Positions 10,999 to 22,997 of a stretch of DNA of 64,000 nucleotides are shown here, in pieces (the first letter of the stretch is position 1; each line of letters starts with the position of its first letter). The position numbers and the translations under genes were made by a program. The notes below the pieces were generated by a model. The model saw only the letters and a list, made by a program, of their open reading frames with translations, had not been told where the DNA came from and ran no database searches. This DNA comes from Hanleya hanleyi (Eukaryota > Mollusca > Polyplacophora > Lepidopleurida > Hanleyidae): contig JAVTVY010016055.1 in the NCBI GenBank assembly GCA_036873755.1, positions 1-64,000 of the forward strand, written 5' to 3'.

Positions 10999-13900
10999 TT
11001 AGATACTGGAATAATAGCCAGCAGTTTTGATAAAATTGATTAAGGACTTGAATACCTGTTTTCTAATGTGGGGCTTAGGGTTTAATATCGCTGGTAATGT
11101 TAAGGGAGTGTTGAGTTTTTTTAATTCGTTTCTAAGTGCCTCGCGTTGTGGGTAGTGTTTTGGGCATTCAAGTAGGACATGTTCTATTGTTTCTTCTACA
11201 TTGTTGCATGCGGTACAGAGTGGTGAGGTGTTTTTCAGAAGCATGGACAGATGTGATTTAAGTCCGGTTTTGCCTAGTCTTAATCTTGTGATGATGCGGT
11301 CGTCACGTTTGCTGTCTAGCTGGAATCCACAACTCTGTCTTTCCCCCTTATCTAGAATACTATGTAGCCATCTACCTCGGTTTTCTTCGTTCCATTCTTT
11401 TTCCCATTTACTATCTATTCTGGTTCTAATGATGGAATTCAGTTCTTTGGTTCCTAGTCCTATATGCACGTCAGGTGCAGTTTTGGTGAGACTGTCTTTG
11501 GCTGTCCTATTTGGCTGTCCACGTGGGCGGGAATCCAAGCTAAGATGGCGTCAATGTCATTGTCTCCTATTTGTGTACATAGAATTTCTATTTCGTGTAT
11601 GAGGTCAGGTCTGCTGTCGGATTTGGAGTTCTCTATAGATACCAGCCCGCTTAAGGAATCACTAAGAATAACGGTGGAAACCGGTCGGCTATTTTTAAGG
11701 CCGAATACTGAATGTTGTCTATTCTTTTCAAATGGGTCTTGCATGCTGATTGATACGCGATTGAACCATAGTCTATTTTGGATCTGATGAGTGTTTGATA
11801 TAATTTGATTAAGCTAAGTTTATTGGCCCCCAGTTGGTACCCGATACGCACCTCATAAGGTTCAGGTCTTTGTTACACCGAATAATTAATTGGTCAATGT
11901 GGTCTTTCCAAGTGAGTTTTCGGTCGAATATCATACCTAGGTATTTGACACTATTCTTAAACTCGATTTTCTGTCCTCCTAGTGATAGCGTGATGTCTGT
12001 GTTCTGTTTATTTGAGAATAGCACACCGGTAGTTTTGACAGCTGAAAATTTGAATCCCCATTTATCGGCCCAATCGCTGACTGTATTCAGTACCCTTTGC
12101 ATTATACTTGTTAATTTTTTTATCGAGCCAGCCGATTTTCACATGGCAGCATCGTCAGCAAAAAGTGATTGTTCAATTTCAGGATGTTTTGTGTCAATTT
12201 CGTTGGCCAGGCCATTAATCAGGATGTTAAAAAAGGTGGGGCTTATGACGCTGCCCTGTGGGGTGCCGTTATCTAGCTGGTGGTCCATGGACATGGTGTT
12301 ACCAATACGAACTTTGAAGTTTCGGTCATGAAGAAATTTTTTTATCCAGTGTTGTATTCTGCCCTTAATTCCCAGGTTGTTTAATTGGGTGATAATCCCG
12401 TCCTGCCATACAAGGTCAAACGCCTTTTGAATATCCAAGAAAATTCCTAATGTATATTGGTGTTTGGCATTACCCTTTTTGATGGAGTGTTGGAGTCTGG
12501 CTATGTGGTCTAAAGTACTTCTTTTTTTTCGAAAACCGCTTTGTGTTTTATTTAACAGGTTGTTGCTTTCCAGGTGATATTCAAGTCTGTTTTTGACCAT
12601 GGTTTCCATAATTTTGCATAAATTTGACGTGAGTGAGATCGGCCTATATGACTGTCTGATGGGTCTTTACCAGGTTTTGGTATTGGGATAACAATAGATG
12701 ATTTCCATTTGCTCGGGAGTTGTTTGGTCTTCCAGCTCACATTAATTAGTTTTAGAATTAGTTCCTGAGTGTTGTTTGGTAGGTGTTTTAGGATTGTATA
12801 CCCTAGTTTGTCTTCGCCGGGTGAACTTTCTTTTTTAGAGTGTAAAGCTTTTCTGTATTCATTGATAGTAAAGTCTCCGTTAAGGTAGTTTTCTATATAA
12901 TGATTTGTGTCATTTTCCAGGGTCGTTTCTGGTTTGATTTTTCTGAATTCTGGTTTCAGGTTTCTATCGCTACTGTCTGATGCGAATGATTCAGCAAGAT
13001 ATTCTGCCTTTTCGAGATTAGTTCTCTTTGTTTTGTTTAGTACGGGTATAGTGTTAGTTGCTTTCCCTTGGATGCTTTTTATTTTATTCCATACTTTCTT
13101 TGAGTTAGTTTACGTATCGATAGTGTTGCAAAAATCTTCCCAGCATCTTGATTTGGCTTCTTTGACGCTTTTTTCTGCTATTCTTTTCAGTTCCTTATAT
13201 CTTTCATGGTCACTCTGGAGTCGACTTTTTTTGAATTTTCTGAGTGCTTTTTTCTTTGCTGCGATGTTCTTTCCACACTCGTGGTTCCACCAAGGCACTG
13301 GATTTTTGTTGGGCCGCGTATTCGTAACTGGAATATGCCTTTGTGCTATGTTTAGAAGTTTGCTGGTTATATTTTCATTGAAAGTCTCTATATCATTACT
13401 AAGTAGATCGTCACGAATTAGGCTTTTGCAATCGTGTTGGAAGCTTTCCCAGTCTGCCTTCGAGTATTGGAAGCGTGGGAGAGGGTCTGTCTTTTCAAAA
13501 TCTGGTTTCATGCTAAATTTGGTTAGGATTGGAAAGTGGTCACTGTCTAATGTATCTGGTAGAACTGCCCATTCAGATTTAACTGTTAGTTCGGGAGAGA
13601 CTATAGTTAGGTCAATTGCAGTGAGTTTACCGGTTCGCATATCTATTCTCGTCCCTTCTCCTGAGTTCAGAAATACGAGGTTATTGTCATCTAACCATTT
13701 TTCTACTGATTTACCTCTATCATCTGATGTGGTGCAGGTTTCGTCCCAAATTGGATTATGACTATTATAATCTCCGCAAATTATGATTGGCGAGTCATAT
13801 TTTTGGGTGATTTTGTTCAGTTCTTTTTGTGATATTGTTTTTAAAGTGCCAGGGGAGTACAAGTTCACTATATTTATAGGTTTATTATTTTGGAACACCC

Positions 13901-14195
13901 GTATAGCTTTCCATTCGAGGTCTTCACTTTCTGGGCTCTTGTCCAATTCTAGCTGTATGAGTTCTTCCTTAACTAGTGTGAGGTTGCCTCCCTTTGGGCC
14001 GTTTAGTCTGTCTTGTCTATATGGCGTATATCCCTTTATTGCAAATTTATTTTTTCCTGGTTTAAGAAATGTTTCTTGTATACATATGATGTCAGGGTTT
14101 ATTTCATTTACTAAGATTTTTAGATTGTCTCCGTGTTTTGCAATGCCATTCGCATTCCATTGTAGTACGGTGAGTTGTTTATTGAAAGTTGGGTT
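10999..14195 (-). pseudogene. LINE ORF2 (endonuclease-RT-RNase H), decayed
   Basis: Would encode the multidomain protein that nicks DNA and reverse transcribes the element RNA. On the minus strand, in order: APE endonuclease from about 14,190 (QETFLKP, IICGDYNSHNP, TAIDLTIVSP, LDSDHFPIL); linker; RT from about 12,800 (SSPGEDKLG, GTPQGSVISP at about 12,260, FADD at about 12,150); RNase H (ILSDSLSG, AWIPAHV); then a C-terminal cysteine/histidine segment (CTACNNVEETIEHVLLECP) ending at 10,999. RNase H after RT places it near the I/Nimb group. Damage: an in-frame stop near 13,109 where the relative has lysine, a frameshift near 12,655, a stop just after FADD near 12,138, a frameshift near 11,855, and an internal deletion of about 600 bp near 11,690 that removes the first RNase H acidic residues. 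It cannot make a full protein. Confidence 0.9.
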
Positions 14196-14239
14196 GTTAT
14201 GTGTTGCGCGGTGGGTCTAACCTATTATCCCTGGTGTTC

Positions 14240-15389
14240 TCATATAGAGGTGTTGAGGGCGTTATTGTGTTTCCTGGGAGTTGATGTTCTTCTTTTGTAT
14301 TTTGGATTGAATCCCCATGCTATTATTTCTTTGGGGTTAAATTCCCAATTCAAGAAGTCTTGAGCAATGCGGGCTATTATGTCAGCTTTGTTTGTTTTTG
14401 GGTTGGCATTGTGGACTGAGTTAATAACAATGTTAATGAAGCCTAGGAATTCGATTTTACTCATGCTAATTGTTTCTGGTTTGTCCTCGGTTTCTGACTC
14501 CATTGTTTGTTCTGTCACTGGTGCCTTATTGTTTTCGCAGGTTTATTGTTTCTCTGAGTTTTTGATTCACTTTTGCTTCTCTGACTGCTTCTGCGTAAGA
14601 GATGCCTTTGTCGGCTCTAATGTACTGAACTGCTTTAGCATTTTTGTAGTGAATACACCCTTTCCAAGCTGAGCTATGATTCTGCTTGCAGTTTGCGTAT
14701 TTTTTATGGGTTTCTGTGCAGTGCTCGTAGCTATGGGGCCCTGAAAATTTGGGACATACAACACTGGCTTTGCAGTTTTTGGCTGTGTGAGAAGAAATCT
14801 TCTGGCAATTAAAACATCTTTTTGGGGTTTCGTAGAAGGGCTTGACTGTGACATTACGGGTCCATAGACAGACAGTATCTGGGAGTTTACTTCCATTGAA
14901 TACTAACATTATGCTAGTTGTATCTGTTTTGTCCTTTTGCAGTCTTTTAGCGAATACTACATTTTGCTTCGAGAGAGTAGTTCTAATATAGTCTAGCCCA
15001 ACACTTAGATCAATTCCATAAATTACGCCTTTGCATTGCTCTCTTTTTTGTTGATACTGTTTTATCGAGACGGGTTTGCCAGCTAGGAGGTCTAACCTAA
15101 GGAGTTTTTCATACTGTGTTTTAGATTGGCAGTGGATTTTGAGGTCTCCTCCGGGTGATTCATAGATTGTTTTTACGTCTCCGGCTTGTTGTTGGATGTC
15201 TTTCGCAACTTTGGCTTTGGGTAAGCTCGTGGCTTTGATTTGAGTAAGGCTGTGTATGACAGCCACAAAATTGAAAAGACTAGGCCTTTCGGGGAGGACT
15301 CGATGTTTTTTGATGGGTGGGGATTTTTCAGTGTTGATTTCTGATAGCTTCCTTTTAGGTGTTTTTACGGTGGATTGGGAGGCTTCCAT
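14240..15389 (-). pseudogene. LINE ORF1 (gag-like, CCHC knuckles), broken near its C-terminus
   Basis: The start at 15,389 gives MEASQSTVKTPKRKL and a 287-codon frame to 14,526. A shifted frame then continues to 14,240 (SKIEFLGFINIVINS...DFLNWEFNPKEI), homologous to the ORF1 tail of the right LINE at 16,080-16,312. The middle has an RNA-binding gag-like fold pattern and a cysteine/histidine cluster (CFNCQKISSHTAKNC, then a second and third knuckle in which some cysteines are altered). In I-group LINEs such proteins coat the element RNA. The switch of frame near 14,530 means the product would be truncated. Confidence 0.8.
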
Positions 15390-15722
15390 TGTTTGATTTG
15401 GTTTTGTTTAGATCAAGACTAGTTGTTATTTGATAAGGAGTGACTTTAGTGATAGGAAATATTAGTCTATGTGCAGAAAGTTTTTCAAAACTTAGCTCTG
15501 GCTGGCTGGTTTCTCTCGCTCTTGTTGTAGTTTGGTAATCCTGTAACGCCGGGGAACCGCAGTGGAACACAAAGGCTTGGAGGTGAAATGGTCAACGTAT
15601 ATATATATACACAAGGGTTGTAAAACATAGCACAAAGATCCGTAATGAGTGAGTGGTGTCAATAAACATAGAACAATAGGTAATTATATAACAATGCTAG
15701 GCAGTAGGCAGGTGATAGTAAT
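15390..15722 (-). promoter_or_regulatory. 5' region of the left LINE
   Basis: About 330 bp between the ORF1 start and the junction with the right LINE. It has a (TA)n run at about 15,599-15,610. The right LINE has no matching sequence because it is truncated inside ORF1. No promoter motif can be assigned. Confidence 0.4.
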
Positions 15723-15739
15723 CTGCAGGTGATAGTAAT
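15709..15739. other. Head-to-head LINE junction with duplicated 15-mer
   Basis: GCAGGTGATAGTAAT occurs twice, at about 15,709-15,722 and 15,725-15,739, exactly where the 5' end of the left LINE meets the truncated ORF1 of the right LINE. Such short duplications are typical of template slippage or microhomology joining at 5' ends of LINE insertions. Confidence 0.6.
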
Positions 15740-16312
15740 AAATCCCAAGTTGTATGTGCGAAATGCTCTGGAAATCATAATTACGAAGAATGTACTGAAA
15801 CGAAAGTAACATGTGTAAACTGCAAAGGCAACCATTCAGCGGCCTACAAAGGTTGTATAGCTTTCAAAGAGGCAAAAAGAGTTGAATTTACTGAAGCAGA
15901 CAAAGGGATTTCTTACGCAGAAGCTGTAAAAGAAACCAGAATGAATAGAAAAATCAGTATACAAATGACCACCGCTCTACACAAAGCAAAGGCAACTAAG
16001 CCAATAGTCACAGCCGTGAACACAAACTCAGCCGATACAATGGAGACTGAAAACAATGAACAAGAAACAGAGACAAAGAACCTAACCAAGCTAGACCTGC
16101 TGGGCTTTATCAACATTGTGTTGAACTCAGTTATTAACCCCCTGCAACCCAAGCTTAATAAGACCGACATGATAGTGAAAATTGCGCGGGACTTCCTTAA
16201 TTGGGAGTTCAGCTCCGATGAAATCATTAACTGGGGGAAAAATCCGAAATACGATAAGAAAACATCCACACCCAAAGAAATGTCTATCCCGGCCCTCAAC
16301 ATAACAACATAA
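15740..16312 (+). pseudogene. LINE ORF1 C-terminal part
   Basis: Open frame from the truncation point: cysteine knuckles (CAKCSGNHNYEECTET, then CVNCKGNHSAAYKGC), the shared block ADKGISYAEAV, a variable linker, then DLLGFINIVLNSV and DFLNWEFSSDEI, with a stop at 16,312. It is uninterrupted over this span, unlike the left copy, which shifts frame in the linker. No start codon is relevant because the 5' part of the gene is missing. Confidence 0.8.
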
Positions 16313-16369
16313 GATAATCCACTTGCAAATGCATCAGTCTCCAAATTAAGGATATAACTAATACAAAAT

Positions 16370-18090
16370 TCAATAAAAATCAATTATCAATACTCCAATG
16401 GAATGCCCGAAGCATCGGGAAAAACGGGGACAATCTTAAAGTCTTAGTAAATGAAATCAACCCAGATATAATTTGTGTTCAGGAAACATTTCTGAAGCCA
16501 GGAAAAAATAAATTTACAATAAACGGATATAAGTCGTATAGATCAGACAGACTTACAGGTGCACTAGGGGGAAACCTGATATTAATAAAAGAGGATCTGA
16601 TTCACATCGAACTAGATAAAAGCCCTACCAGTGACGATCTCGAATGGCACGCTATTCAGGTCTACTTCAATAACAAACCTATTAACATCATTAATTTATA
16701 TGCCACAGGAAGTCTAAAGAAAATCTCCCCAAAAGAACTGGACAACATCACAAAGAAATTTAACTCCCCTATCATCATATGCGGTGATTACAACAGTCAT
16801 AACCCCATGTGGGACGACAATTGCATCAAGGCAGACGAAAAAGGACAAGTAGTGGAAAAATGGCTTGACCAAAACAACCTATGCTATTTAAATAATGGCC
16901 ACGGGACGCGAATAGACATGAACACCGGTAAACTATCTGCAATTGACTTAACTATTGTCTCCCCTGATTTAGCTGTTAAATCCGAATGGGAAGTGATTCC
17001 TGACACGCTCGACAGCGACCACTTCGCCATTCTGACGAAAATTAGTATAAAACCGGACGCTGAAAGGACAGACGCCCCTCCAAATTTCAGTACTCCAAAG
17101 CCGACTGGAAAAGCTTCCAGAAAGACTGTCAATGCCTAAATCATGACGAGATATTCAATTCCGATCCAGAAATGTTCAATGAAAACATTACAAATTCACT
17201 ACTAAACATAGCACAAAAATATATTCCGATATCACAACAGCGCCACAACAAAAACCCGGTACCCTGGTGGAACCCAGAGTGTGCAAAGAATATTGCAGCC
17301 AAAAAGAAGGCACTTAGAAAATTAAAAAAAAGTAGGCTCCAAAGTGATCACGCGAACTACAAGGAACTCAAAATCATAGCTGAAAAAAGTGTCAAAGAAG
17401 CTAAATCAAAATGCTGGGAAGACTTTTGCAACACTATAGATACCAAAACCAATTCAAAAAAAGTATGGAACAAGATAAAAAATATACAAGGAAAGTTAAC
17501 GAACACAGTCCCTGTACTGAACAAAACTAAAAAAACGAACAAAGAAAAGGCAGAACACCTCGCCGAATCTTTCGCTTCAAACAGTAGCGATAGCAACCTG
17601 AAACCAGAATTCAGAAAAATTAAGGAAGAAACAACGATAGAAAACGATTTGGACGATCATTTAGAAAACTATCTCAATGCAGACTTCAATATTAATGAAT
17701 ACCGCAAAGCTATACACTGTAAAAAAGAGAGCTCACCTGGTGAAGACAAACTAGGATACACGATCCTTAAACACCTACCAAATAAAACACAGAAACTAAT
17801 TTTGAAACTAATTAATGTCAGCTGGCAGACCAAACAACTTCCAAGTAAATGGAAAACATCTATCGTTATCCCAATCCCTGAACCAGATAAAGATCCATCA
17901 GACAGCAACTCTTACCGCCCAATTTCTCTCACTTCAAATCTATGCAAAATAATGGAAACTATGGTAAAGAATAGACTGGAATTTCATATGGAAAACAACA
18001 ACTTATTAAACAAAACCCAAAGCGGCTTTCGTAAGAACAGAAGTACATTAGACCATATAACCAGATTACAACACTCGATAAAAAAGGGGA
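16370..18090 (+). pseudogene. LINE ORF2, first part (endonuclease and start of RT)
   Basis: Frame open from about 16,370 without a nearby ATG. Endonuclease motifs: LQWNARS, QETFLKPGKN, IICGDYNSHNP, AIDLTIVSPD, LDSDHFAIL. A one-base shift near 17,088 moves the frame; the linker and RT start (SSPGEDKLG, PISLTSNLC, SGFRKNRSTLDH) continue from 17,172. The gene is cut at 18,090 by the nested LINE and resumes at 22,019. The endonuclease domain looks intact apart from the shift, which lies after it. Confidence 0.9.
18078..18090. repeat. Left target-site duplication of the nested LINE
   Basis: ATAAAAAAGGGGA, identical to 22,006-22,018. Removing 18,091-22,018 restores the coding continuity of the host LINE (HSIKKGNAK as in the left LINE). 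Confidence 0.92.
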
Positions 18091-18177
18091 TTTTGTTATT
18101 TAAGATACATGATATATCACCTTTTATTTCGCGCGCAATGTGCCCTCTCTCATCTTCATTTAATCTGATCTCTGACG

Positions 18178-20007
18178 ATGGGGGTTGACATTGTCACATA
18201 TAGATGTAGAGTGGGCACATTTACAGCAAACACAAACGGTAAACATTACCTTGATATTAACATCTTATTAGCTTGTATGTTTGTAAAACTATTTGGTAAT
18301 CTTGGTATTTTGATCTTGATATTCTTGTATTTTGCTTCTCCACATAAACCTTCAGGTGTAAGCGGAAATAACACAAATAAGGATAGGCCTACCCACTACA
18401 CCAGGAACATAATCAGTGCCTTCATATATGTGGTATGTATATTCGGATTTCTTCTTATGATAGTTATTAGTATTCTTCTCTCGGGTGATGTTGAACAGAA
18501 CCCAGGGCCTAACCGCGATGACTTATCCGTGGTTCACATTAATGTATGGGGTTTACGCCATAAAGTTGATATCATCCAGGCAGAACTCTCTAACTATGAT
18601 GTAATAGCGGTTACGGAAAGTAAATTAGACAACACCATTTCGAACGAAAAAATTAAACTCCCAGGATATATGTTTCCACCCGTGCGGGAAGATCGTGCAA
18701 ACGAAGACGGAGGAGGCGGGATAGTCGTGTACGTGAAGGATACTTTGATATGTAAACCACGTGATGATCTTGATATCCCGGGTTTGGAAGCCAAATGGCT
18801 GACTATCAAGTGTAAAAACCAAAATGTCCTAATTGGTGTATTTTATAGGCCCCCCTCCTCGCGAGCCTTCTCCTGGGATCTCATAGATGAGTCTATATCC
18901 AACGCTAGAAACGATCCAATTAATAAATACATAATTCTTGGAGACTTTAACGTTGATTGTCTCGGCGGAAGCCATGTGAAAATCAAATATTTAGAAACTT
19001 ACCATGACATTAAACAAATAATTGTAGAACCTACTCGTATCACCTCAACAACTAAAACACTGATCGATCTGATACTCGTGTCTTGCCCAGACTATGTAGC
19101 CTCCTCTGGGGTAATTCCACCGTTCTGCAGTGACCACCATGGTGTGTTCGTGACTCTTAAAATTCGTGCGCCAAAACTCAATAGTTATAAACGAACTATG
19201 TGGGATTATGACGGGATTGACTTGGCGGGTATGAAAAAATGGTTTGCAGAGACAAACTGGGACATCATTTTTAATAATGAAAATATAGATATAGTCGCGG
19301 ACAATTTCTTCAATTACATCATCGAAACTATGAAGAAATATATACCAAACAAAATAGTGACAATCCGGCCAAACGACTGTCCGTGGATGACAGGCGCGCT
19401 ACGCAGGCAAATGCGATCACGTGACCGAGTTCACCGCAAAGCGAAAAGAACGAATCTTTTCGACGATTGGGCTCGCTTCAGAAAAATTAGAAATGAGACT
19501 ATTGGCATGATCCGCGAAGCAAAGAAGACATACAATGAAAAAATTGATGAAAAATTACAAAGCAGTCCCTCTGGTTCCAAAACTTGGTGGAAATTATTGA
19601 AAACATATATTGTACAAAATGGAAAGTCTAATGTTTTGCCGGCCCCAATTGAACACAATAATTTGATATACAGCCAACCTGAAGAAATAGCTAACGCCTT
19701 CAATGATTATTTTGTTGCCCAATCAACAATTAATGATAGCAATAGTGAAGTCCCCCAAATACCCTTTAACGACGATTATATCGACAACATCGTACTGTCT
19801 ACCGAGGAAGTTGAAAGTCTACTGCTCTGTTTGGAAGTTAATAAAGCTACCGGGCCTGATGGCATTAGTAACCGCATATTGAAATCTGTTGCCACCGAGT
19901 TGTCCGTTCCGTTAACAAAATTATTTAATCTTTCTTTATCGTCCCATTGTGTCCCAAATATATGGAAATTAGCCCAGGTTCTTCCGGTTCACAAAAAGGT
20001 TCATTAA
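18178..20007 (+). CDS. LINE protein: hydrophobic leader, 2A motif, APE endonuclease, start of RT
   Basis: 609 codons to the first stop. Residues about 28-52 and 78-101 are strongly hydrophobic. Immediately after comes GDVEQNPGP (residues 103-111), the canonical 2A ribosome-skipping signature D-x-E-x-N-P-G-P. The endonuclease follows (AVTESKLD, GVFYRPP, LGDFNVDC, TLIDLILVS, SDHHGVFV), then the RT entry (NKATGPDGISNRILK). By analogy with other 2A-bearing LINEs, translation would release a ~110-residue hydrophobic peptide and a separate endonuclease-RT. The frame ends at HKKVH by a one-base shift in an A/G run near 19,996-20,002; RT continues in another frame. ATG 18,178 is the first in frame after the insertion boundary. 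Confidence 0.88.
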   Translation: MGVDIVTYRCRVGTFTANTNGKHYLDINILLACMFVKLFGNLGILILIFLYFASPHKPSGVSGNNTNKDRPTHYTRNIISAFIYVVCIFGFLLMIVISILLSGDVEQNPGPNRDDLSVVHINVWGLRHKVDIIQAELSNYDVIAVTESKLDNTISNEKIKLPGYMFPPVREDRANEDGGGGIVVYVKDTLICKPRDDLDIPGLEAKWLTIKCKNQNVLIGVFYRPPSSRAFSWDLIDESISNARNDPINKYIILGDFNVDCLGGSHVKIKYLETYHDIKQIIVEPTRITSTTKTLIDLILVSCPDYVASSGVIPPFCSDHHGVFVTLKIRAPKLNSYKRTMWDYDGIDLAGMKKWFAETNWDIIFNNENIDIVADNFFNYIIETMKKYIPNKIVTIRPNDCPWMTGALRRQMRSRDRVHRKAKRTNLFDDWARFRKIRNETIGMIREAKKTYNEKIDEKLQSSPSGSKTWWKLLKTYIVQNGKSNVLPAPIEHNNLIYSQPEEIANAFNDYFVAQSTINDSNSEVPQIPFNDDYIDNIVLSTEEVESLLLCLEVNKATGPDGISNRILKSVATELSVPLTKLFNLSLSSHCVPNIWKLAQVLPVHKKVH

Positions 20008-21656
20008 ACTGCCCTGGTAACTATAGACCTATTGCGCTTACATCCGCTATATTCAAGCTGTTTGAAAGAGCCATTTATAAACATGTTCATAATTTCCTTC
20101 TAGACCACACTGTTATCACTCCTCTTCAGTCGGGCTTCGTCCCTGGTGATTGTACTGTATACCAGCTTGTTGATATTTATGATTTTATCTGTAAGGCCTT
20201 TGATAATCACAATGATGTTCGTTCCATTTTCTTTGACATTAGCAAAGCCTTTGACAGAGTATGGCATAAAGGCCTCTTACATAAATTAAAAGCTGTTGGA
20301 ATTAGAGGCAAGCTGCTTGACTGGTTCAAAAGTTATCTTTGCGATCGAAAGCAATTTGTTACTCTTGCTGGCACTACATCACCACCGTCAACGGTTCCTG
20401 CTGGGGTTCCTCAGGGTTCTGTACTGGGTCCACTTCTGTTTTTACTTTATATAAATGACATTGTTTTAGACATCCGTTCAAATATTCGGTTATTCGCTGA
20501 TGATACTTCCATGTACATTGTTGTCGAGGACCCCATCCTATCAGCAGAAATTCTTAATTCTGATCTGGATAAAATAAAAAACTGGGCCGAAAAATGGTTA
20601 GTCAAATTTAGTCCAGGAAAATCTAAATCAATGAATTTCAGTCTAAAACATACACACCTCAATCGGCCTGACCTGACTTTTGGCGACAGTGTTTTAACTG
20701 AAGTCAACGAGCATAAACACTTGGGTGTCTATCTGATGTCAACGGGTCAATGGAAGTCTCACATCGAAGCGATATTTAGTAAAGTTAGTCCCATGATCAA
20801 TTGCTTAAGAAGTCTAAAATATCGACTCTCTAGAAAATCATTGGAAACGTTATATTCTTCATTTATACTCCCTATATTCGACTATGCAGATGTTGTATGG
20901 AGCAGCTGCACGGAGGAGAAATTGACTCTATTAGAGAAGCTACAGCTGGACGCCCTTAGAACCATATGTGGAGCTGTCCGCGGGACTAGTCATAATTCCA
21001 TTTATAATGAAACAGGATTTATTCCCCTGAGGGAACGAAGAACCCGTCATAAGCTCCAGGTATTTTATAAAATGGTAAATAACATGTGTCCTTCGTTCCT
21101 CTCAGCTCTAGTCCCGCGGCGAGTCTCACACAGGTGTGAATATCCATTACGTAATATATCAGATCTATCCATTCCATTTTGTAGAACCCAGCTTTATTCT
21201 AGCTCCTTTATTCCCTCTACGTCTAGAATGTGGAATGACCTGAGTGATGAAATCAGGAACGCACCGAGTTACACTTCTTTCAAAAAACGACTGAGCCGCG
21301 ACGACATTAAATGTCCAAAATATTTTTACTCCGGATCCAGAAACGGACAAGTACTACATGCTAAACTGCGGCTTCAATGTAGCGAGCTTAACGCTCATAA
21401 ATTTAATAGATTCATAGACGATTCTCCTGCGTGCAGCTGCGGTTTTTATTATGAAGACTCAAACCACTTTCTTTTTCATTGTCCATTACATGCAGATTTG
21501 CGACGAACTATGTTGAACAATATTACTAAATATGTTGAGTTCCCTACATGCAGCACCCTATTATTCGGCAGTGATGAACTTAAGTTTGAAGCAAATGAAG
21601 ATATATTTTTAAAAGTTCAACAATATTTAATAGATTCACATCGGTTTGTTACCTAA
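19990..21656 (+). pseudogene. LINE protein, RT and C-terminal part, after a one-base frame change
   Basis: Continuation of the same protein: RT motifs NYRPIALTSA, FDISKAFDRVWH, GVPQGSVLGPLLF, FADDTSMYI, HLGVYL; a thumb-like segment with ILPIFDYADVVWSSC; and a C-terminal Cys/His segment CSCGFYYEDSNHFLFHC before the stop at 21,656. The RT active-site aspartates (ADD) are present. No other stop or shift is visible across about 550 codons. The frame change near 20,000 could be a real mutation or a sequencing error in a homopolymer. Confidence 0.88.
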
Positions 21657-22005
21657 CATCCTTGGATTTTGGAATGTTTGCCATTTGCCATCCATTATTA
21701 ATTAGCATCATGCTTTAATTATGCGCGTAATATATTATCGCTAGACACACGGTAATTATTATCGTTGAAGTACACCAATTAAGGTCTAATTTCTTTAACT
21801 TTTGGCAGTCAAATTTTTCTTAGTTAATATCTCATTAATTTATTACCTATGTTATATTATTATTTTCTCTGCACTATCAATTCTGTTATATATGTTCCGC
21901 CATCTTCTTCTTTATATGTATGATATACCAACGGCTTCGGGAGCGGCGTTTATATAGGCTAGCCCTGTTCGCCTATCCTCGACTTAATAAAATATTGTTT
22001 AAACC

Positions 22006-22018
22006 ATAAAAAAGGGGA
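22006..22018. repeat. Right target-site duplication of the nested LINE
   Basis: ATAAAAAAGGGGA, identical to 18,078-18,090. Confidence 0.92.
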
Positions 22019-22997
22019 ATGCCAAACATCAGTACACACTAGGTATCTTCCTAGACATAGAAAAAGCATTTGACCTTGTATGGCAGGACGGCATAATTAT
22101 TCAATTAAGCAAACTTGGGATTAAGGGAAGAATGCAACACTGGATAAAAAACTTCCTAAACAACAGAAATTTTAAAGTTCGCCTAGGAAACACGCTACCC
22201 ACCGACCATCAACTAGACAACGGTACCCCTCAGGGAAGCGTCATTAGCCCCACCCTCTTCAACATCCTCATCAATGGCATAGCCGATGAAATTCGCACGA
22301 AACATCCAGAGGTAGAACAGTCCCTATTTGCTGACGATTCTGCCCTCTGGAAAACCGCACGTTCCATCAAAAAACTTACAGGTATAATGCAAAAAACACT
22401 AGATACAATTAGCGGCTGGGCGGATAAATGGGGCTTCAAATTTTCCGCTCTCAAAACAACGGGTATTATATTCTCAAACAATAAACACATTGACGTTAAA
22501 CTAACACTAGGAGGTCAGAAAATTGAATTCAAAAATAGTGTTAAATATCTTGGTATGACCTTTGACAGAAAACTTACCTGGAAAGACCACATCGATCAAC
22601 TAGTTCTTCGGTGCAATAAAGACCTGAACCTCATGAGGTGTGTGTCTGGGACAAACTGGGGAGCGAGTAAATATAGTTTGATGAAATTATACCAAACGCT
22701 CATTAGGTCAAAAATAGATTACGGGTCCATCGCCAACCAATCAGCATGTAAGACACAACTAAAAAGAATAGACAGCATTCAATATTCTGCTCTAAAAATA
22801 GCTACTGGAGCCTTCAAGGGAACCGCCCTATGTAGTCTTCAAATAGAAACCAATGAGAAACCCTTACATTTAAGACGAGAGGAACTGTCCCTGAAATATG
22901 CAGGAAAAACTAGAGCTAAGGGCGAAAATCACCCATGCCACAAAATCTTTGAAGATAAAAGTGAATATGAATATTTAAAGAAAAACTGGGGAAAATT
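22019..22997 (+). pseudogene. LINE ORF2, second part (RT catalytic core)
   Basis: Resumes exactly where 18,090 stopped: LGIFLDIEKAFDLVWQ, GTPQGSVISPTLFN, LFADDSALW (active-site aspartates kept), KFSALKTTGI, SVKYLGMTFD, then the thumb region with IRSKIDYGS. It is open throughout until R1 interrupts it near 22,998. This copy retains the segment deleted in the left LINE between RT and RNase H. Confidence 0.88.

Larger units (their letters stand above)
18091..22005 (+). mobile_element. Nested CR1/L2-like LINE encoding a 2A peptide
   Basis: A 3,915-bp insertion with a 13-bp perfect target duplication. It has a short 5' leader (87 bp), a protein-coding region from 18,178 to 21,656 broken by a single one-base frame change near 20,000, and a 3' UTR of about 350 bp ending AATATTGTTTAAACC directly against the duplicated target. 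There is no RNase H domain. It has an APE endonuclease and RT of Jockey-superfamily type (CR1/L2/Rex1 range; clade not resolved). The near-intact frame and perfect duplication indicate a young insertion, the most recent event in this block. Confidence 0.92.

Noticed and set aside
12907..13761. 284-codon plus-strand gene rich in Leu/Ser/Phe
   Set aside because: Antisense shadow of the LINE ORF2 endonuclease and linker, which is homologous to the right-hand LINE.
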